A stretch of DNA of 64,000 nucleotides from Celeribacter baekdonensis (lineage in GTDB: Bacteria; Pseudomonadota; Alphaproteobacteria; Rhodobacterales; Rhodobacteraceae). The notes beneath the pieces are model-generated. The model was not told the origin of the DNA. It ran no database searches and worked only from the letters and a program-made list of their open reading frames with translations. The DNA is taken from NCBI RefSeq assembly GCF_003047105.1, contig NZ_CP028472.1, positions 124,001-188,000 of the forward strand, given 5' to 3'. Shown here in pieces: positions 17,102 through 25,882 of this stretch. Within the stretch, counting starts at the first letter, position 1; each line of letters begins with the position of its first letter. The position numbers and the translations under genes were made by a program.

Positions 17102-17470
17102 TCAGCGTTGTGCCGTGTGGAAGGTAAGGGCGTATCCATCGGGATCGCTGGCCACGAAGAACCTGCCAAACGGACCGTCACTCAGCGGGCTTAACACTTT
17201 CCCGCCGCGTGCGATGATCTGATCATGGAACGCGTCCGCATCGTCGCAGGCGACCCACAAGACCATGCCGGTTCCCAAGGGGCCGGTCTCAGGCAATGAC
17301 CGCAATGGTTCGCGAAGGGCCAGAGCGATCGGTTCGGTCGCGAAGATGGCCGCACCGGGCGGGTTGTGATCCCCTGCGGCAAAACCGAACACGTCTTTGT
17401 AGAACGCGGTGGAGGCTGCGAGATCACGAACTTGCAGGGCGACAAAGGATGGGCCGATTGGCATTGTCAT
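17102..17470 (-). CDS. VOC-family (glyoxalase/bleomycin-resistance-like) protein
   Basis: Small protein of 122 residues with the two-module beta-alpha-beta-beta-beta vicinal oxygen chelate fold. It opens with FVALQVRDLAASTAFYKDVFGF, carries VACDDADAFHDQIIARGG in the middle and ends FFVASDPDGYALTFH, where the last metal ligand of the family is expected. VOC proteins include glyoxalases, bleomycin/fosfomycin binders and small dioxygenases; the function here is not set. It diverges from the MarR regulator 55 bases away, and two palindromes in between suggest it is that regulator's target. Confidence 0.82.
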   Translation of the reverse strand: MTMPIGPSFVALQVRDLAASTAFYKDVFGFAAGDHNPPGAAIFATEPIALALREPLRSLPETGPLGTGMVLWVACDDADAFHDQIIARGGKVLSPLSDGPFGRFFVASDPDGYALTFHTAQR

Positions 17471-17487
17471 TTCTTATTCTCCGGCAT

Positions 17488-17507
17488 AATGTAAGGCTCC
17501 TTACATT
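17488..17507. promoter_or_regulatory. Operator palindrome 1 (VOC/MarR divergent promoter)
   Basis: AATGTAAGG-CT-CCTTACATT, a perfect 9-2-9 inverted repeat, 18 bases upstream of the VOC start. Size and symmetry fit a MarR dimer site. Confidence 0.72.
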
Positions 17508-17508
17508 T

Positions 17509-17526
17509 ATATCAGGAACCTGATAT
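17509..17526. promoter_or_regulatory. Operator palindrome 2, overlapping the marR start codon
   Basis: ATATCAGG-AA-CCTGATAT, a perfect 8-2-8 inverted repeat one base away from palindrome 1. Its last two bases are the A and T of the marR ATG at 17525. Binding here would block the regulator's own expression. The different arm sequence from palindrome 1 is unusual and may mean a second protein or a promoter element. Confidence 0.68.
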
Positions 17527-17974
17527 GTCAATGCGCAAAATGATCCCAACGGATCGGGAGAGTTGGATCGGCTACGATCTGAAAATGACCCAGCATCGTC
17601 TTCGGCAACGGTTGGAGGCGGAATTGAGCGGGACAGGCGTCTCCGCATCGCAAAATGCGGTGCTGCTTGCCATTCGTGGCAACCCTCGGATTTCGAATGC
17701 CGCCCTCGCCCGCACAGCCTTCGTGACGCCCCAATCCATGCAGGGTATGCTTGTCACCCTTGAGCGAGACGGGTTCATCCTGCGCACGCCGCACCCGGAG
17801 CATGGGCGGATCATCATGACGGAACTGACCGAAAAAGGCCGAACGGCGGCGCAGGCCGGCATGGTTGCCGCCGAGGCGGTCGAACGGCGGATGCTCTCGA
17901 AACTGACGGATGACGAGGCCGACGTGTTGAGAGATTTGTTGCAGCGCTGCGCAGATGCGCTTGAGGAGAGTTGA
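17525..17974 (+). CDS. MarR-family transcriptional regulator
   Basis: Winged helix-turn-helix regulator of 149 residues (ATG 17525 or 17531). The recognition helix region reads NAALARTAFVTPQSMQGMLVTLERDGF at about residues 58-84, followed by the wing (RTPHPEHGRIIMTELTEKG). Flanking N- and C-terminal helices give the usual dimer interface. MarR proteins are released by small phenolic or reactive ligands. The two palindromes before it point to self-control and control of the divergent VOC gene. An EVE-domain gene follows after three bases. Confidence 0.88.
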   Translation: MSMRKMIPTDRESWIGYDLKMTQHRLRQRLEAELSGTGVSASQNAVLLAIRGNPRISNAALARTAFVTPQSMQGMLVTLERDGFILRTPHPEHGRIIMTELTEKGRTAAQAGMVAAEAVERRMLSKLTDDEADVLRDLLQRCADALEES

Positions 17975-17977
17975 GCT

Positions 17978-18217
17978 ATGGCGTTTTGGATGGGTGTTGC
18001 ATCGGCGGACCATGCCCGCAGCGGACGTGATGGCGGTTTTGCACAGCTTGGGCACGACAAGCTCATCGCCGTAAAGTCTCTGAAAAAGGGGGGCTGGATC
18101 GTCTACTATTCTCCGCGCGAAGGCATGGGGCAGGGCGCAACGGTTCAGGCGTTCACAACCATCGGTCGCGTGACGTCGGATGCCCCCTACCACGCCGCGC
18201 AGGGGCGCGGATTTTGA
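17978..18217 (+). pseudogene. EVE-domain protein, C-terminally truncated
   Basis: 79 codons matching the N-terminal half of EVE-domain proteins (MAFWMGVASADHARSGRDGG, later VYYSPREGMG and VQAFTTIG, ending AAQGRGF). Intact members have about 140-150 residues and continue after this point. Here the frame stops at TGA immediately before the end of the next, oppositely oriented gene. EVE domains bind modified bases or RNA. The gene is in an operon with marR. The cut point at about 18215 marks a rearrangement joining unrelated DNA. Confidence 0.65.
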
Positions 18218-18218
18218 T

Positions 18219-19427
18219 TTAGTTGGTTTCCGGTGTGAAATGCTCGGCCAGATCAGGATTTGCGATCAGGTCACACATCTCATTCTCATAGCTTGGCGCA
18301 GCATCCTCGAACGTTTCGACAATGCTGAAACCGTGATCCGCATTACCTTCCGCGATATAAATGTTCTGACGAAGGTGGTGTGAACCGGGTTCCATCGTCA
18401 CTGTGCCGTTTGGCGCATCAAATGTAATGCCGCTTTCTAGCGCTGTGATCACCGCTTCCGGGGTCGCGTCGCCTGCTTTTTCAACTGCCGCAGCCCAAAC
18501 GTGGACAGCGTTCCATACATCTACGGCACCGGAAACGATGGGGGTGTCATCACCATATTTCGCGATCCACATTTCAACGAACTCGGCGTTGGCAGGGTTA
18601 TCCACTTGCATGAAATACCCTTGGCTGGCGATCAGGCCTTCACCGGCCGCCGGTGACACGACAACCTGCTGGTTGCCAGAGCCGTAATTGGACGACACGA
18701 CGCCGATGTCCTCTTTCAGACCGGCAGCGGCAAACTGCTCCAAGAACCCTGTCTGGTTCGCACCAACGGGCAGAGCCACGACAAAATCCGGACGCGACTG
18801 CTGAATTTTTTGAATTGTTGGCGAGTAGTCTGTGACCGTCAGTGCCAAGAAGTCTTCGCCGACGACCTGACCGCCGTTCTGCTCGGCATATTCGTGAATC
18901 CAATGCGCAGAAATCGTACCAAAGTTATAGTCCGGTGCCATGATGTAGATATTCGGGCCATACTGTTCGATTGCCCACTTAATCAACGGCTCAAGCTGTT
19001 GCGACGCGGACGATCCTGTCACGAATGTCTGTCGGTCACAGGCACCGCCCTCATAGAGCGAAGAGTAGAAGTAAGGAATATTTGCCTTGTGGAAAATCGG
19101 GCGGATCGCTTCGCGGGACGAACTGGTCAAGCCTGCAAACATGGCAGAAATGCCATCGCGCAACACTGATGTATTTGCATATTGGGTGTACTTGCTGAGT
19201 TCAGACTGCGAGTCGTAGCTGACGACCTCGATTTGTTCACCGAGCAGACCTCCGTTTGCGTTGATGCTCTCGACGGCAAGATCCAAGGCGTTGTCCTGCT
19301 AGATGCCGTAGATGTTCAGGCCACCAGTCAGATCGAAGATCGCGCCGACCTTGATATCTGCTGTTGCTGCGGACGCGGTCAGTGCCGCCGCCAGAGCAAT
19401 CACGCTGGATTTAAGATGCTTTTTCAT
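18219..19427 (-). pseudogene. Amide/urea-type ABC binding protein, interrupted by one amber codon
   Basis: Reading from ATG 19427 (AGGGAGA upstream) the frame gives a signal peptide (MKKHLKSSVIALAAALTASA) and a type I periplasmic binding protein of the FmdD/AmiC/UrtA kind, 402 codons in all. A single TAG at 19301-19299 (codon 43, where the family has Gln in a YGxQQDN-like segment) interrupts it. The rest is open and normal (DLAVESINANGG, SSREAIRPIFHKANIPYFY, EMCDLIANP). No permease or ATPase gene accompanies it. One base change (CAG to TAG) would explain the stop: true decay, or a base error. Confidence 0.75.
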
Positions 19428-19739
19428 TTCAGATAGTCTCCCTGTTATTTTTTTACAGGCTGAACATCTGAGGGCTGATTCGACACAAAAAAACGCAACG
19501 GAACAAATGTTCAGCTGCGATGCTTGATCATGTCAGGTGCGTCGTTGCACAACTCTTTGTAGCAGGTTGGGATATTCGGTGTCAACTCAGCGCTGGTGGC
19601 ATCTTGGCTCATCGGTATCGGGTTTTGCCCCAGCAGCAGTTAAGTGCTTGCATCAAAGCTGATAGAGTGGATGGCTCCTGTTCTAACCGGCATCGCAATG
19701 CGCCATACGGCAATGATTGATCCACTGTCGACAAGTTCT
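19428..19739. other. No gene recognised
   Basis: Stretch of 312 bases upstream of the binding-protein pseudogene. It should contain that gene's former promoter. No convincing coding frame was found; the frame running across it belongs to the transposase remnant's non-homologous tail. Confidence 0.45.
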
Positions 19740-19925
19740 GCCCCGGCGGAGGGGTACATTTCACCAGACGCGCCAATGCCAAGGCTCGTGCACGTCTCAA
19801 CCAGTATTCGAACGGGGTGAGGCCTTGCAGCGTCTTCAATCGGCGTGCGTCATTGTCGGCTGCAATGAAGTCGGTGACGTGCGTTTCAAGGTGAGAATGC
19901 GCTTCCTTTGGTCTTAGCGCTCCCG
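19740..19925 (-). pseudogene. Integrase-type transposase remnant (IS481/IS3 C-terminus)
   Basis: The minus strand reads ETHVTDFIAADNDARRLKTL followed by QGLTPFEYW, the pattern at the very C-terminus of IS481/IS3-type transposases (N..RR.K.L.GLTP.E). No catalytic domain is present. Fragment of about 60 codons. Confidence 0.6.
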
Positions 19926-19951
19926 TGAAGAATGTGTCCCATAATCCGTCT

Positions 19952-19985
19952 TTCTGATGGTCACAAGATCAGTAGACCATCAGAA
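19952..19985. repeat. Perfect 11-bp inverted repeat after the CoA-transferase gene
   Basis: TTCTGATGGTC (19952-19962) and GACCATCAGAA (19975-19985) with a 12-nt loop. Outer arms GTCCCA (19936-19941) and TGGGAC (19988-19993) extend the symmetry. It lies 16 bases after the stop of the minus-strand CoA-transferase and next to a transposase remnant. It can be a terminator (no U-run) or an insertion-sequence end. Confidence 0.45.
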
Positions 19986-20000
19986 TCTGGGACTAAACAG

Positions 20001-21244
20001 CTAGACAACTATACCTGTTTCACACGTGCGGCCACCAATCACCGCGCGATCTCGCATCCCGTCGATCTTCTCTTCGGAATAACCCAATAGGTCTCGCAGA
20101 ACCTCTTGCGTGTCCTCGCCCAGACGCGACGGTGCCGTGGCCGCCTTTGGCCCTGCGCCGTCAAACCGGATCGGACCGCGCACCACTTTCATATCTCCGT
20201 CCAGCGGATGCGTGACCGTTTCGATCAACCCTTGAGCCGCCACATGGTCTTGCTCCAAGGCCTCGCCAATGGAGAGAATCGGCGCATTGGGGACATCAAA
20301 CTCGGTCAAACGTGCCAACCAATAGTCCGTGGTGTCTTGGCCCATGCGTTCGTGGATGATCGGCGTCAACGTGTCGCGGTTGGCCAGTCGTGCCTCGTAT
20401 TTGGCAAAACGCTCATCCTCGATAAGGTCCTCTCGCCCGAGTGAGCGCGCAAAGTTATGCCAAAAGCGCTCCACCAAACAGGCTACGATCACGTGTCCGT
20501 CCGAGGTCGGGAAGGAGCCATAGGGGACAATACTGGGGTGTTGCGTGCCTACAGGCTGCGGACTTTCACCCGTAACGAAATAGATTTGCGACAGGTAACC
20601 TTGAAGCGCAATGAGGCTGTCGAGCATCGCGATCTCGACATGCCGCCCTTGCCCTGTGACATTGCGCTCATGAAGAGCCGCCAACACGCCGAAGAGCGAA
20701 AAGATACTCCCCGCCATATCTCCCATCGGAATGCCGAGTTTGTTCGGTGCCTGTCCGGGTTCGCAGTTCACGCTCATAACCCCTGAGAGCGCCTGAGCGA
20801 CAATGTCGAAGGCGGGCTTGTTGCCATGCGGGCTTTCTTTCCCGAACCCCGTAATGGAACAATAAATCAGCGCCGCATGGTCAGCCTTGAGCCGCTCATA
20901 GCCCAAGCCCAGGCGATCCATCACGCCCGGTCGAAAGTTCTCCAAAACGATGTCGCTTTGAGCCGCAAGCTCTTTGGCGATTTGCACGCCTTCGGGGATT
21001 TGAGGTCAAGTGCGATGCTCTTTTTGCAACGGTTCAGGGCGATGTAGTAGTGGCTCATGCTGCCTTGAAAGGGTGGGAAGTTACGGGTCTCGTCGCCGTG
21101 CTCAATCGGTTCGACTTTGATGATTTCGGCCCCAAGATCCGCGAGCACCATGCTCGCGTAGGGACCAGACAAGATGCGGGAGAAATCGAGTACTTTGACG
21201 CCCGCGAGCGGGCCTTGATACTGCTCTGTCGGTTGCGTGGTCAT
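20001..21244 (-). pseudogene. CaiB/BaiF-family CoA-transferase, frameshifted
   Basis: Class III CoA-transferase that would move CoA between organic acids. The first part, from 21244, reads [20 protein letters not shown] and ends correctly at LDLKSP. The frame then shifts and resumes as [20 protein letters not shown]. The join is at CCCC on the coding strand (20997-20994), where one more C restores a 414-residue protein of normal family length. The catalytic Asp region (GxGDMAGSIFSLFGVLAALHER) is intact. It is first to be read after PaaI and IclR in a minus-strand cluster divergent from the acyl-CoA ligase. It could be a live gene with a sequencing error. Confidence 0.8.
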
Positions 21245-21652
21245 TTACATGGCCTTTCGAATGATTTTCATGACGGCACTGGCGAGGGCGATACTGCGCT
21301 TGCCGTCCACCACTTCGGCGTCCAAAAACAGCATGGAACCGGTCTTCTGACGCAGCACGGCCCGCGCTTCCAAACGCGTGCCGGGCTCGGATGCCCCGAC
21401 AAAACGCGTATCCATTTGTACCGTAACGCAAGGCGCGCGGTCGGCGGCATTCCACGCAACTGTTGCGATCACCTGATCGAGCAACGCAGTGATCGTCCCA
21501 CCGTGAACCAACCCCAAAAGATTGGCGTGTGCCTCTGTCGTCTCAAGCGCAAACAGTGATCCACCGTCCGCATCACGCGCCATCTTAATCGGCCCAATTG
21601 TCTGCATGAAAGCCCCCGCCTTTAGCGGCTTCCAGTTGCGCTCCTCCCTCAT
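21245..21652 (-). CDS. PaaI-family hotdog thioesterase
   Basis: Thioesterase of 135 residues that would hydrolyse acyl-CoA esters. The hotdog signature NLLGLVHGGTITALLDQVIA is clear, with the conserved His-Gly-Gly and an acidic residue on the central helix. The C-terminal strands follow (CVTVQMDTRFVGASEPG). It lies directly upstream of, and abuts, the CoA-transferase gene. In a pathway module it usually rescues CoA from dead-end thioesters. Confidence 0.82.
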   Translation of the reverse strand: MREERNWKPLKAGAFMQTIGPIKMARDADGGSLFALETTEAHANLLGLVHGGTITALLDQVIATVAWNAADRAPCVTVQMDTRFVGASEPGTRLEARAVLRQKTGSMLFLDAEVVDGKRSIALASAVMKIIRKAM

Positions 21653-21665
21653 GATCGTTCCTTTC

Positions 21666-22451
21666 TTATGTTACGTTTGTGATTTGCATTGCTTCGATGT
21701 CGTTACGGGTCTCGATCAACGCGCGTGCGAGCTTGGGAATTTCGTCGTTGCTCACGCGCTCGGAGATGCCGATGGCGACGAGGGAACGGATCATTTCTCC
21801 GCGCGCGTCGAACATCGGAACGGCGACAACGGTGACGCCGGAGATATAGGTGCCCACATCCACAGCATATCCGCGCGTTCTGGCCATCTCGATTTCGGCG
21901 ATCCAGTCCGCATATGTCGGCGGGTGATCCCAGACCAACCGCGCGAACTCCGACTTCAACCGGTCTTCGCCAAGGTTGTTGAAAGCCGCGAACAAACGGC
22001 CGGTCGCGGAAATCAACGGCGGAAAGCGTGAGCCGAGGTCCACCTGAAGGCGGAATGGCAACGAGGATTGCGACAGCGCGATGACGACCATCTGTCCCGG
22101 TTCCGCAAGCTGCGTTGCGATGGTCGTCACCCCATACCGAGACGACAAGTCAGACAAACGCGGCTGGATCATAACGGAAAAGGAATTCTTCTGCAGCGCG
22201 GCGCGCGCGAGCGGCAGAATGCCGATTCCAATCGAATAGCGCTTGGTGTGCGAATCAAATTCGACAAGCCCCTCGTCTTGCAACACGCGCAGGATGTGCA
22301 TGCAGGTGCTTGGCACCAACCCCAACTCCCGCGCCATCGGGTTGACCCCAACCGGATCACTGGCGCGCGCCAAGAACCTTAAGATTGCAACGGCTCGCGT
22401 CACTGCGGGCACCTGCCGCTTGGTCGTTTCTTTTGCTTCATTTGTAGACAT
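21666..22451 (-). CDS. IclR-family transcriptional regulator
   Basis: Regulator of 261 residues from ATG 22451. The N-terminal winged helix-turn-helix spans about residues 15-75 (NPMARELGLVPSTCMHILRVL), and the IclR effector domain follows (ISATGRLFAAFNNLGED, ISGVTVVAVPMFDARGE). It is the leading gene of the minus-strand trio with PaaI and the CoA-transferase. It faces the acyl-CoA ligase operon across 148 bases. It most likely senses the acid handled by that operon and controls both directions. Confidence 0.88.
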   Translation of the reverse strand: MSTNEAKETTKRQVPAVTRAVAILRFLARASDPVGVNPMARELGLVPSTCMHILRVLQDEGLVEFDSHTKRYSIGIGILPLARAALQKNSFSVMIQPRLSDLSSRYGVTTIATQLAEPGQMVVIALSQSSLPFRLQVDLGSRFPPLISATGRLFAAFNNLGEDRLKSEFARLVWDHPPTYADWIAEIEMARTRGYAVDVGTYISGVTVVAVPMFDARGEMIRSLVAIGISERVSNDEIPKLARALIETRNDIEAMQITNVT

Positions 22452-22483
22452 TGTCAGCCTCATCGTTCGCCATTTTCATTGCC

Positions 22484-22512
22484 TATATACAATAATAATA
22501 GCGTATTGACAA
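22484..22512 (-). promoter_or_regulatory. Probable iclR promoter (and overlapping divergent -35)
   Basis: On the minus strand, TTGTCA (22512-22507) is followed after 17 bases by TATATA (22489-22484), a good sigma-70 pair for the iclR gene. On the plus strand a perfect TTGACA sits at 22506-22511, almost the same bases. Its -10 (near 22529) is poor, so forward transcription may need activation. An IclR dimer here would touch both promoters. Confidence 0.45.
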
Positions 22513-22599
22513 TAACATATCCACATCCTTACCCTTGATGTCAACGAGCACGGCATCCCTGGGAGGGGCGAGCCGATGCACCAAGGGAGGAATTTGATT

Positions 22600-24159
22600 A
22601 TGGGTCGATTGACCGATTACACGTCCTATGCGGACGCCCAGTCGAAGTTTGCCAAAGAGGCGCTTTGGGACCTTTTTGACGGTACCCGTGAGCAGTTCAA
22701 CATTGCGCATGAGTGCATCGACCGCCACGTCGACGGAGACAAAGTGGCGATCCGGGTGGCCCATTCGAACGGACGTGACGAGATCATTACCTTTGCTGAA
22801 ATCGCGGCGCATTCTTCACGGATCGCTCATCACCTCACATCGCTCGGCTTGAACAAAGGTGACCGTGTTGCCGTGATGATCGAACCCTCGCTCGGCTTCT
22901 ACTGCGCCATCTTTGGCGCGATCAAGGCAGGCTTCGTCGCCGTGCCGATGTTCACCTTGTTCGGTCCTGATGGCATCAAGCTGCGCGTTGGCGATTGCCA
23001 GCCCGAAGTGTTTTTCACCAATGCCGAAAAAGCGGCCGAAGCCATCGAAGGCGGCGCGAAGAACGTCACCGTCGTCGACGCGGACTTTCTCGCCAGCCTG
23101 AGTCATCTGCCCGACACGTTCGAGTGCGCGACCGCAGGCACCGATCTGGCCGTGCTGCAATACACCTCCGGCACAACCCGCGCGCTGCCCGCCGCCGTGC
23201 ACCACAATCACCGCTCGATCGTGACACTGATGGTGGCAGCACTTTATGCCACGGGCATTCGACCCGGTGACCGTTTTTTCTGTCCCTCCTCGCCCGCATG
23301 GGGGCATGGCCTTTGGCACGGGACGCTTGCACCGTTGGCGATGGGCGTCTCCAGCGGCACGTTCTCGGGCAAGTTCGACGCCGAGCGCCTGTTGAGAGCG
23401 CTCAGTGAGTTCAAGATCACCAACCTTACCGCCGCCGCCACCCACTATCGGATGATGCGAAACTCTGGCGTCGCAGAGGACTACACATACTGCTTCGACA
23501 AGCTGTCTTTTACGGGCGAGCCGATCGACAGTGAAACAGCCGCGTATGTGGAGCGCATCTTCGGCACGAAAGTGCGTTCCATGTATGGCACCACCGAGAT
23601 CGGTGTGATCATCGCCAACTATCCGGGTGCCGATGACCTCGAAGTGCGTGATGGCGCCATGGGCAAGGCCGTTCCAGGCGTCGAGGTCGAAGTTCAACGC
23701 GACGACGGATCACGCTGTGACCCAGAAGAGATGGGCGAGATGATGGTCAAAAAGGGCGGCAAGTGGTTCCCGACCAAAGACCTCGGACGCGTCGACGTCG
23801 ACGGGTATTTCTACCACGGTGGCCGCGCAGACGACGTCATAATCTCTGCAGGTTGGACGATCGGTGCCGTCGAGGTCGAGGATGCGATCCTCAGCCACCC
23901 CGCCGTCTCCGAGTGTGGCGTGATCGGTGCCCCCGACAGCCTACGCGGCTTGGTGGTCAAAGCGTACATCATCCTCAAAGCGGCCGAGACCGAAGGCCTC
24001 ACGCAGAGCATTCAGGACCATGTGCGCGCCAAACTCGCGCGCCATGAATACCCCCGCCAAATCGAATTCGTCACCGAACTGCCCAAAACACCGGCAGGCA
24101 AGGTGAACCGCAAGATCCTGCGAGACCAGCAGGCCGCAAAGCTCGCTTCGGCTCAGTGA
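22600..24159 (+). CDS. AMP-forming acyl-CoA synthetase
   Basis: Ligase of 519 residues that activates a carboxylic acid with ATP and CoA. The start at 22600 follows AAGGGAGGAATTTGATT; an ATG at 22576 has no such site. The P-loop-like motif is YTSGTTRALPAAV, the variant form lacking the usual PKG. YGTTE, the hinge region GRADDVIISAGWTIGAVEVE, and the catalytic Lys501 in TPAGKVNRK are all present. It resembles acetyl/benzoyl-CoA ligase-type enzymes. As first gene of the operon with a TRAP importer and methylcrotonyl-CoA carboxylase-type enzymes, it probably activates the imported acid. Confidence 0.88.
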   Translation: MGRLTDYTSYADAQSKFAKEALWDLFDGTREQFNIAHECIDRHVDGDKVAIRVAHSNGRDEIITFAEIAAHSSRIAHHLTSLGLNKGDRVAVMIEPSLGFYCAIFGAIKAGFVAVPMFTLFGPDGIKLRVGDCQPEVFFTNAEKAAEAIEGGAKNVTVVDADFLASLSHLPDTFECATAGTDLAVLQYTSGTTRALPAAVHHNHRSIVTLMVAALYATGIRPGDRFFCPSSPAWGHGLWHGTLAPLAMGVSSGTFSGKFDAERLLRALSEFKITNLTAAATHYRMMRNSGVAEDYTYCFDKLSFTGEPIDSETAAYVERIFGTKVRSMYGTTEIGVIIANYPGADDLEVRDGAMGKAVPGVEVEVQRDDGSRCDPEEMGEMMVKKGGKWFPTKDLGRVDVDGYFYHGGRADDVIISAGWTIGAVEVEDAILSHPAVSECGVIGAPDSLRGLVVKAYIILKAAETEGLTQSIQDHVRAKLARHEYPRQIEFVTELPKTPAGKVNRKILRDQQAAKLASAQ

Positions 24160-24192
24160 CGCCGAAGCTCCCACCATTTAAGGAGAACGAAC

Positions 24193-25329
24193 ATGAACGA
24201 GATGACACGGAAGTTTCCGAAAATCACCGAAGAGGGTCTCGATGATCTTCGCAAGCGCATTGGCGTAAAGATCGAAAAGACCGTCGAGCCCTGGTGCTAT
24301 GAAGCCACCCGCGACAACATCCGCCACTATGCCCACGGCATTGGTGATGACAACCCGCTGTGGTGTGACCCCGAATACGCCAAGACCACCAAATACGGTG
24401 ACGTTATTGCGCTGCCGAGCTTCTTGTTCGCAACAAACCGCATCATCTCCGGCTATGTCGGCGGTCTGCCGGGTGTGCACGCGATGTGGTCGGGGGCCAA
24501 CTGGAACTGGCACAAGACAATCACACGCAACATGGAGTTCCGTACCGAAGCTGTGCTCAAGGACCTCATCGAGCACGACACCCGTTTCGCAGGCAAAGCC
24601 GTCCAGCAAATCTACCATGTGGACTTCTATGACGCGGCGACCGGTGATCTGGTCGCAGACGCGGATAGCTGGTGCTTCCGCACCGACCGCGACCAAGCAC
24701 GCGAAAACGGCACCAAGTACACAGCGGCCAAAGAGAACGGTCGTAAGGTTTGGACCGAGGACGAGCTCAACGAGTACTACAAGTACTACGAGCAAGAGGA
24801 AGTCCGTGGGTCCGAGACGCGGTACTGGGATGACATCAACGAGGGCGACGATCTGCCCACGATGGTCAAAGGTCCGATGACCGCAACCGGTTTCATCGCC
24901 TACGCCCAAGGCTGGGGTGGTCTTTACATCCGCGCCAACAAGCTCGCTTGGCAGTTGCAGCAAAAGCATCCCAGCGCCGGACCCAAAAACAAATTCGGCA
25001 TCCCCGATTGTCCTGAGCGCGTTCACTGGGAAGAAGAATTTGCGCTCGAAGTTGGCGCTCCGGGTGCCTATGACTACGGTCCCGAACGCACATCGTGGCT
25101 CACCCAGCAGGTTACCAACTGGATGGGCGATGATGGCTTCTTGCGTCAGGCAAAATGTGAGGTTCGCCGTCACAACCCCGAGGGTGACGTGATTCTCATC
25201 AACGGGTCGGTGACCCGCAAGTTCGAGGAAGATGGTAAGTATCTGCTCGAAATCCAGCAACGCGCCGAGCAGCAGGACGGGGAACTCTCCGCCAAGGGCT
25301 CCGCCATCGTCGAGCTTCCCAAACGCTAA
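24193..25329 (+). CDS. MaoC-like double-hotdog dehydratase
   Basis: Protein of 378 residues of the MaoC/FAS1-type dehydratase group, with two hotdog domains (about 20-180 and 215-370). The first has a hydratase-2-like segment, HYAHGIGDDNPLWCDPEYA, with the Asp and His expected for enoyl-CoA hydration or dehydration. The next block is YGDVIALPSFLFA. It follows the ligase by 33 bases with GGAGAACGAAC before the ATG. In this operon it could dehydrate a 3-hydroxyacyl-CoA, for example 3-hydroxyisovaleryl-CoA to 3-methylcrotonyl-CoA, the substrate of the carboxylase downstream. That role is inference. Confidence 0.8.
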   Translation: MNEMTRKFPKITEEGLDDLRKRIGVKIEKTVEPWCYEATRDNIRHYAHGIGDDNPLWCDPEYAKTTKYGDVIALPSFLFATNRIISGYVGGLPGVHAMWSGANWNWHKTITRNMEFRTEAVLKDLIEHDTRFAGKAVQQIYHVDFYDAATGDLVADADSWCFRTDRDQARENGTKYTAAKENGRKVWTEDELNEYYKYYEQEEVRGSETRYWDDINEGDDLPTMVKGPMTATGFIAYAQGWGGLYIRANKLAWQLQQKHPSAGPKNKFGIPDCPERVHWEEEFALEVGAPGAYDYGPERTSWLTQQVTNWMGDDGFLRQAKCEVRRHNPEGDVILINGSVTRKFEEDGKYLLEIQQRAEQQDGELSAKGSAIVELPKR

Positions 25330-25363
25330 TGGGAGCCGGCGCGTCAACCATAGGGAGGATGGG

Positions 25364-25855
25364 TTGCACGTGTTTGGAAGCATACTAAAAAAAATCGAGG
25401 ATTCCCTGCATCTTGTAGGGTGCCTCGGCCTTATTGCAGTCGTGGCGCTGATCAATGCGGACATTCTGCTCCGGTTGTTTTTTAACCATCCGGTGCAGTT
25501 CCAGTTCGAGCTCACAGAGCTTTATCTGATGCCCGCATTGGCCACTCTGTCCGTGTCGCGGGTATTCCGCGATGGTGGACATTTGGCTCTCGACTTCATC
25601 CCCGAGCTCCCCGGACAGATCGGGCGTTGGATTAGATTCACACGCCTGATCCTACCGGCTGCCTTCTTCGGTGCCGTGACTTACATGTCCGGACGCTTTG
25701 CGTTGCACGCATTCGTCAACTCAGACGTGGAATTCGGTGTCGTCGATTGGCCACTCGGATGGGCCTATGCCGTCGCCCCGCTGGGGTTCGGAATTCTGGC
25801 GCTGCGCCTCTTTCACGACGCTTTCGCAAAAGAGGTGCGTGTTCCAACAGATTAA
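25364..25855 (+). CDS. TRAP transporter small permease (DctQ family)
   Basis: Small integral membrane subunit of a TRAP importer, about 163 residues with four hydrophobic helices and the family's NPxxFxxE-like segment (FNHPVQFQFELTELYLMP). No ATG is available. AGGGAGGA at 25352-25359 points to TTG at 25364 or GTG at 25370. The gene sits just before the binding-protein and large-permease genes, completing the set. The rare start codon suggests low translation, common for DctQ. Confidence 0.85.
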   Translation: MHVFGSILKKIEDSLHLVGCLGLIAVVALINADILLRLFFNHPVQFQFELTELYLMPALATLSVSRVFRDGGHLALDFIPELPGQIGRWIRFTRLILPAAFFGAVTYMSGRFALHAFVNSDVEFGVVDWPLGWAYAVAPLGFGILALRLFHDAFAKEVRVPTD

Positions 25856-25882
25856 AAATATCGTTTCAGGGAGGAGACAGAT

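Noticed and set aside
19299..19301. TAG read through as pyrrolysine or by a suppressor
   Set aside because: Binding proteins of this family have no such residue and nothing in the window suggests amber recoding.
24178..25515. 445-codon open frame on the minus strand
   Set aside because: Antisense to the MaoC-like gene; no start site or family pattern.
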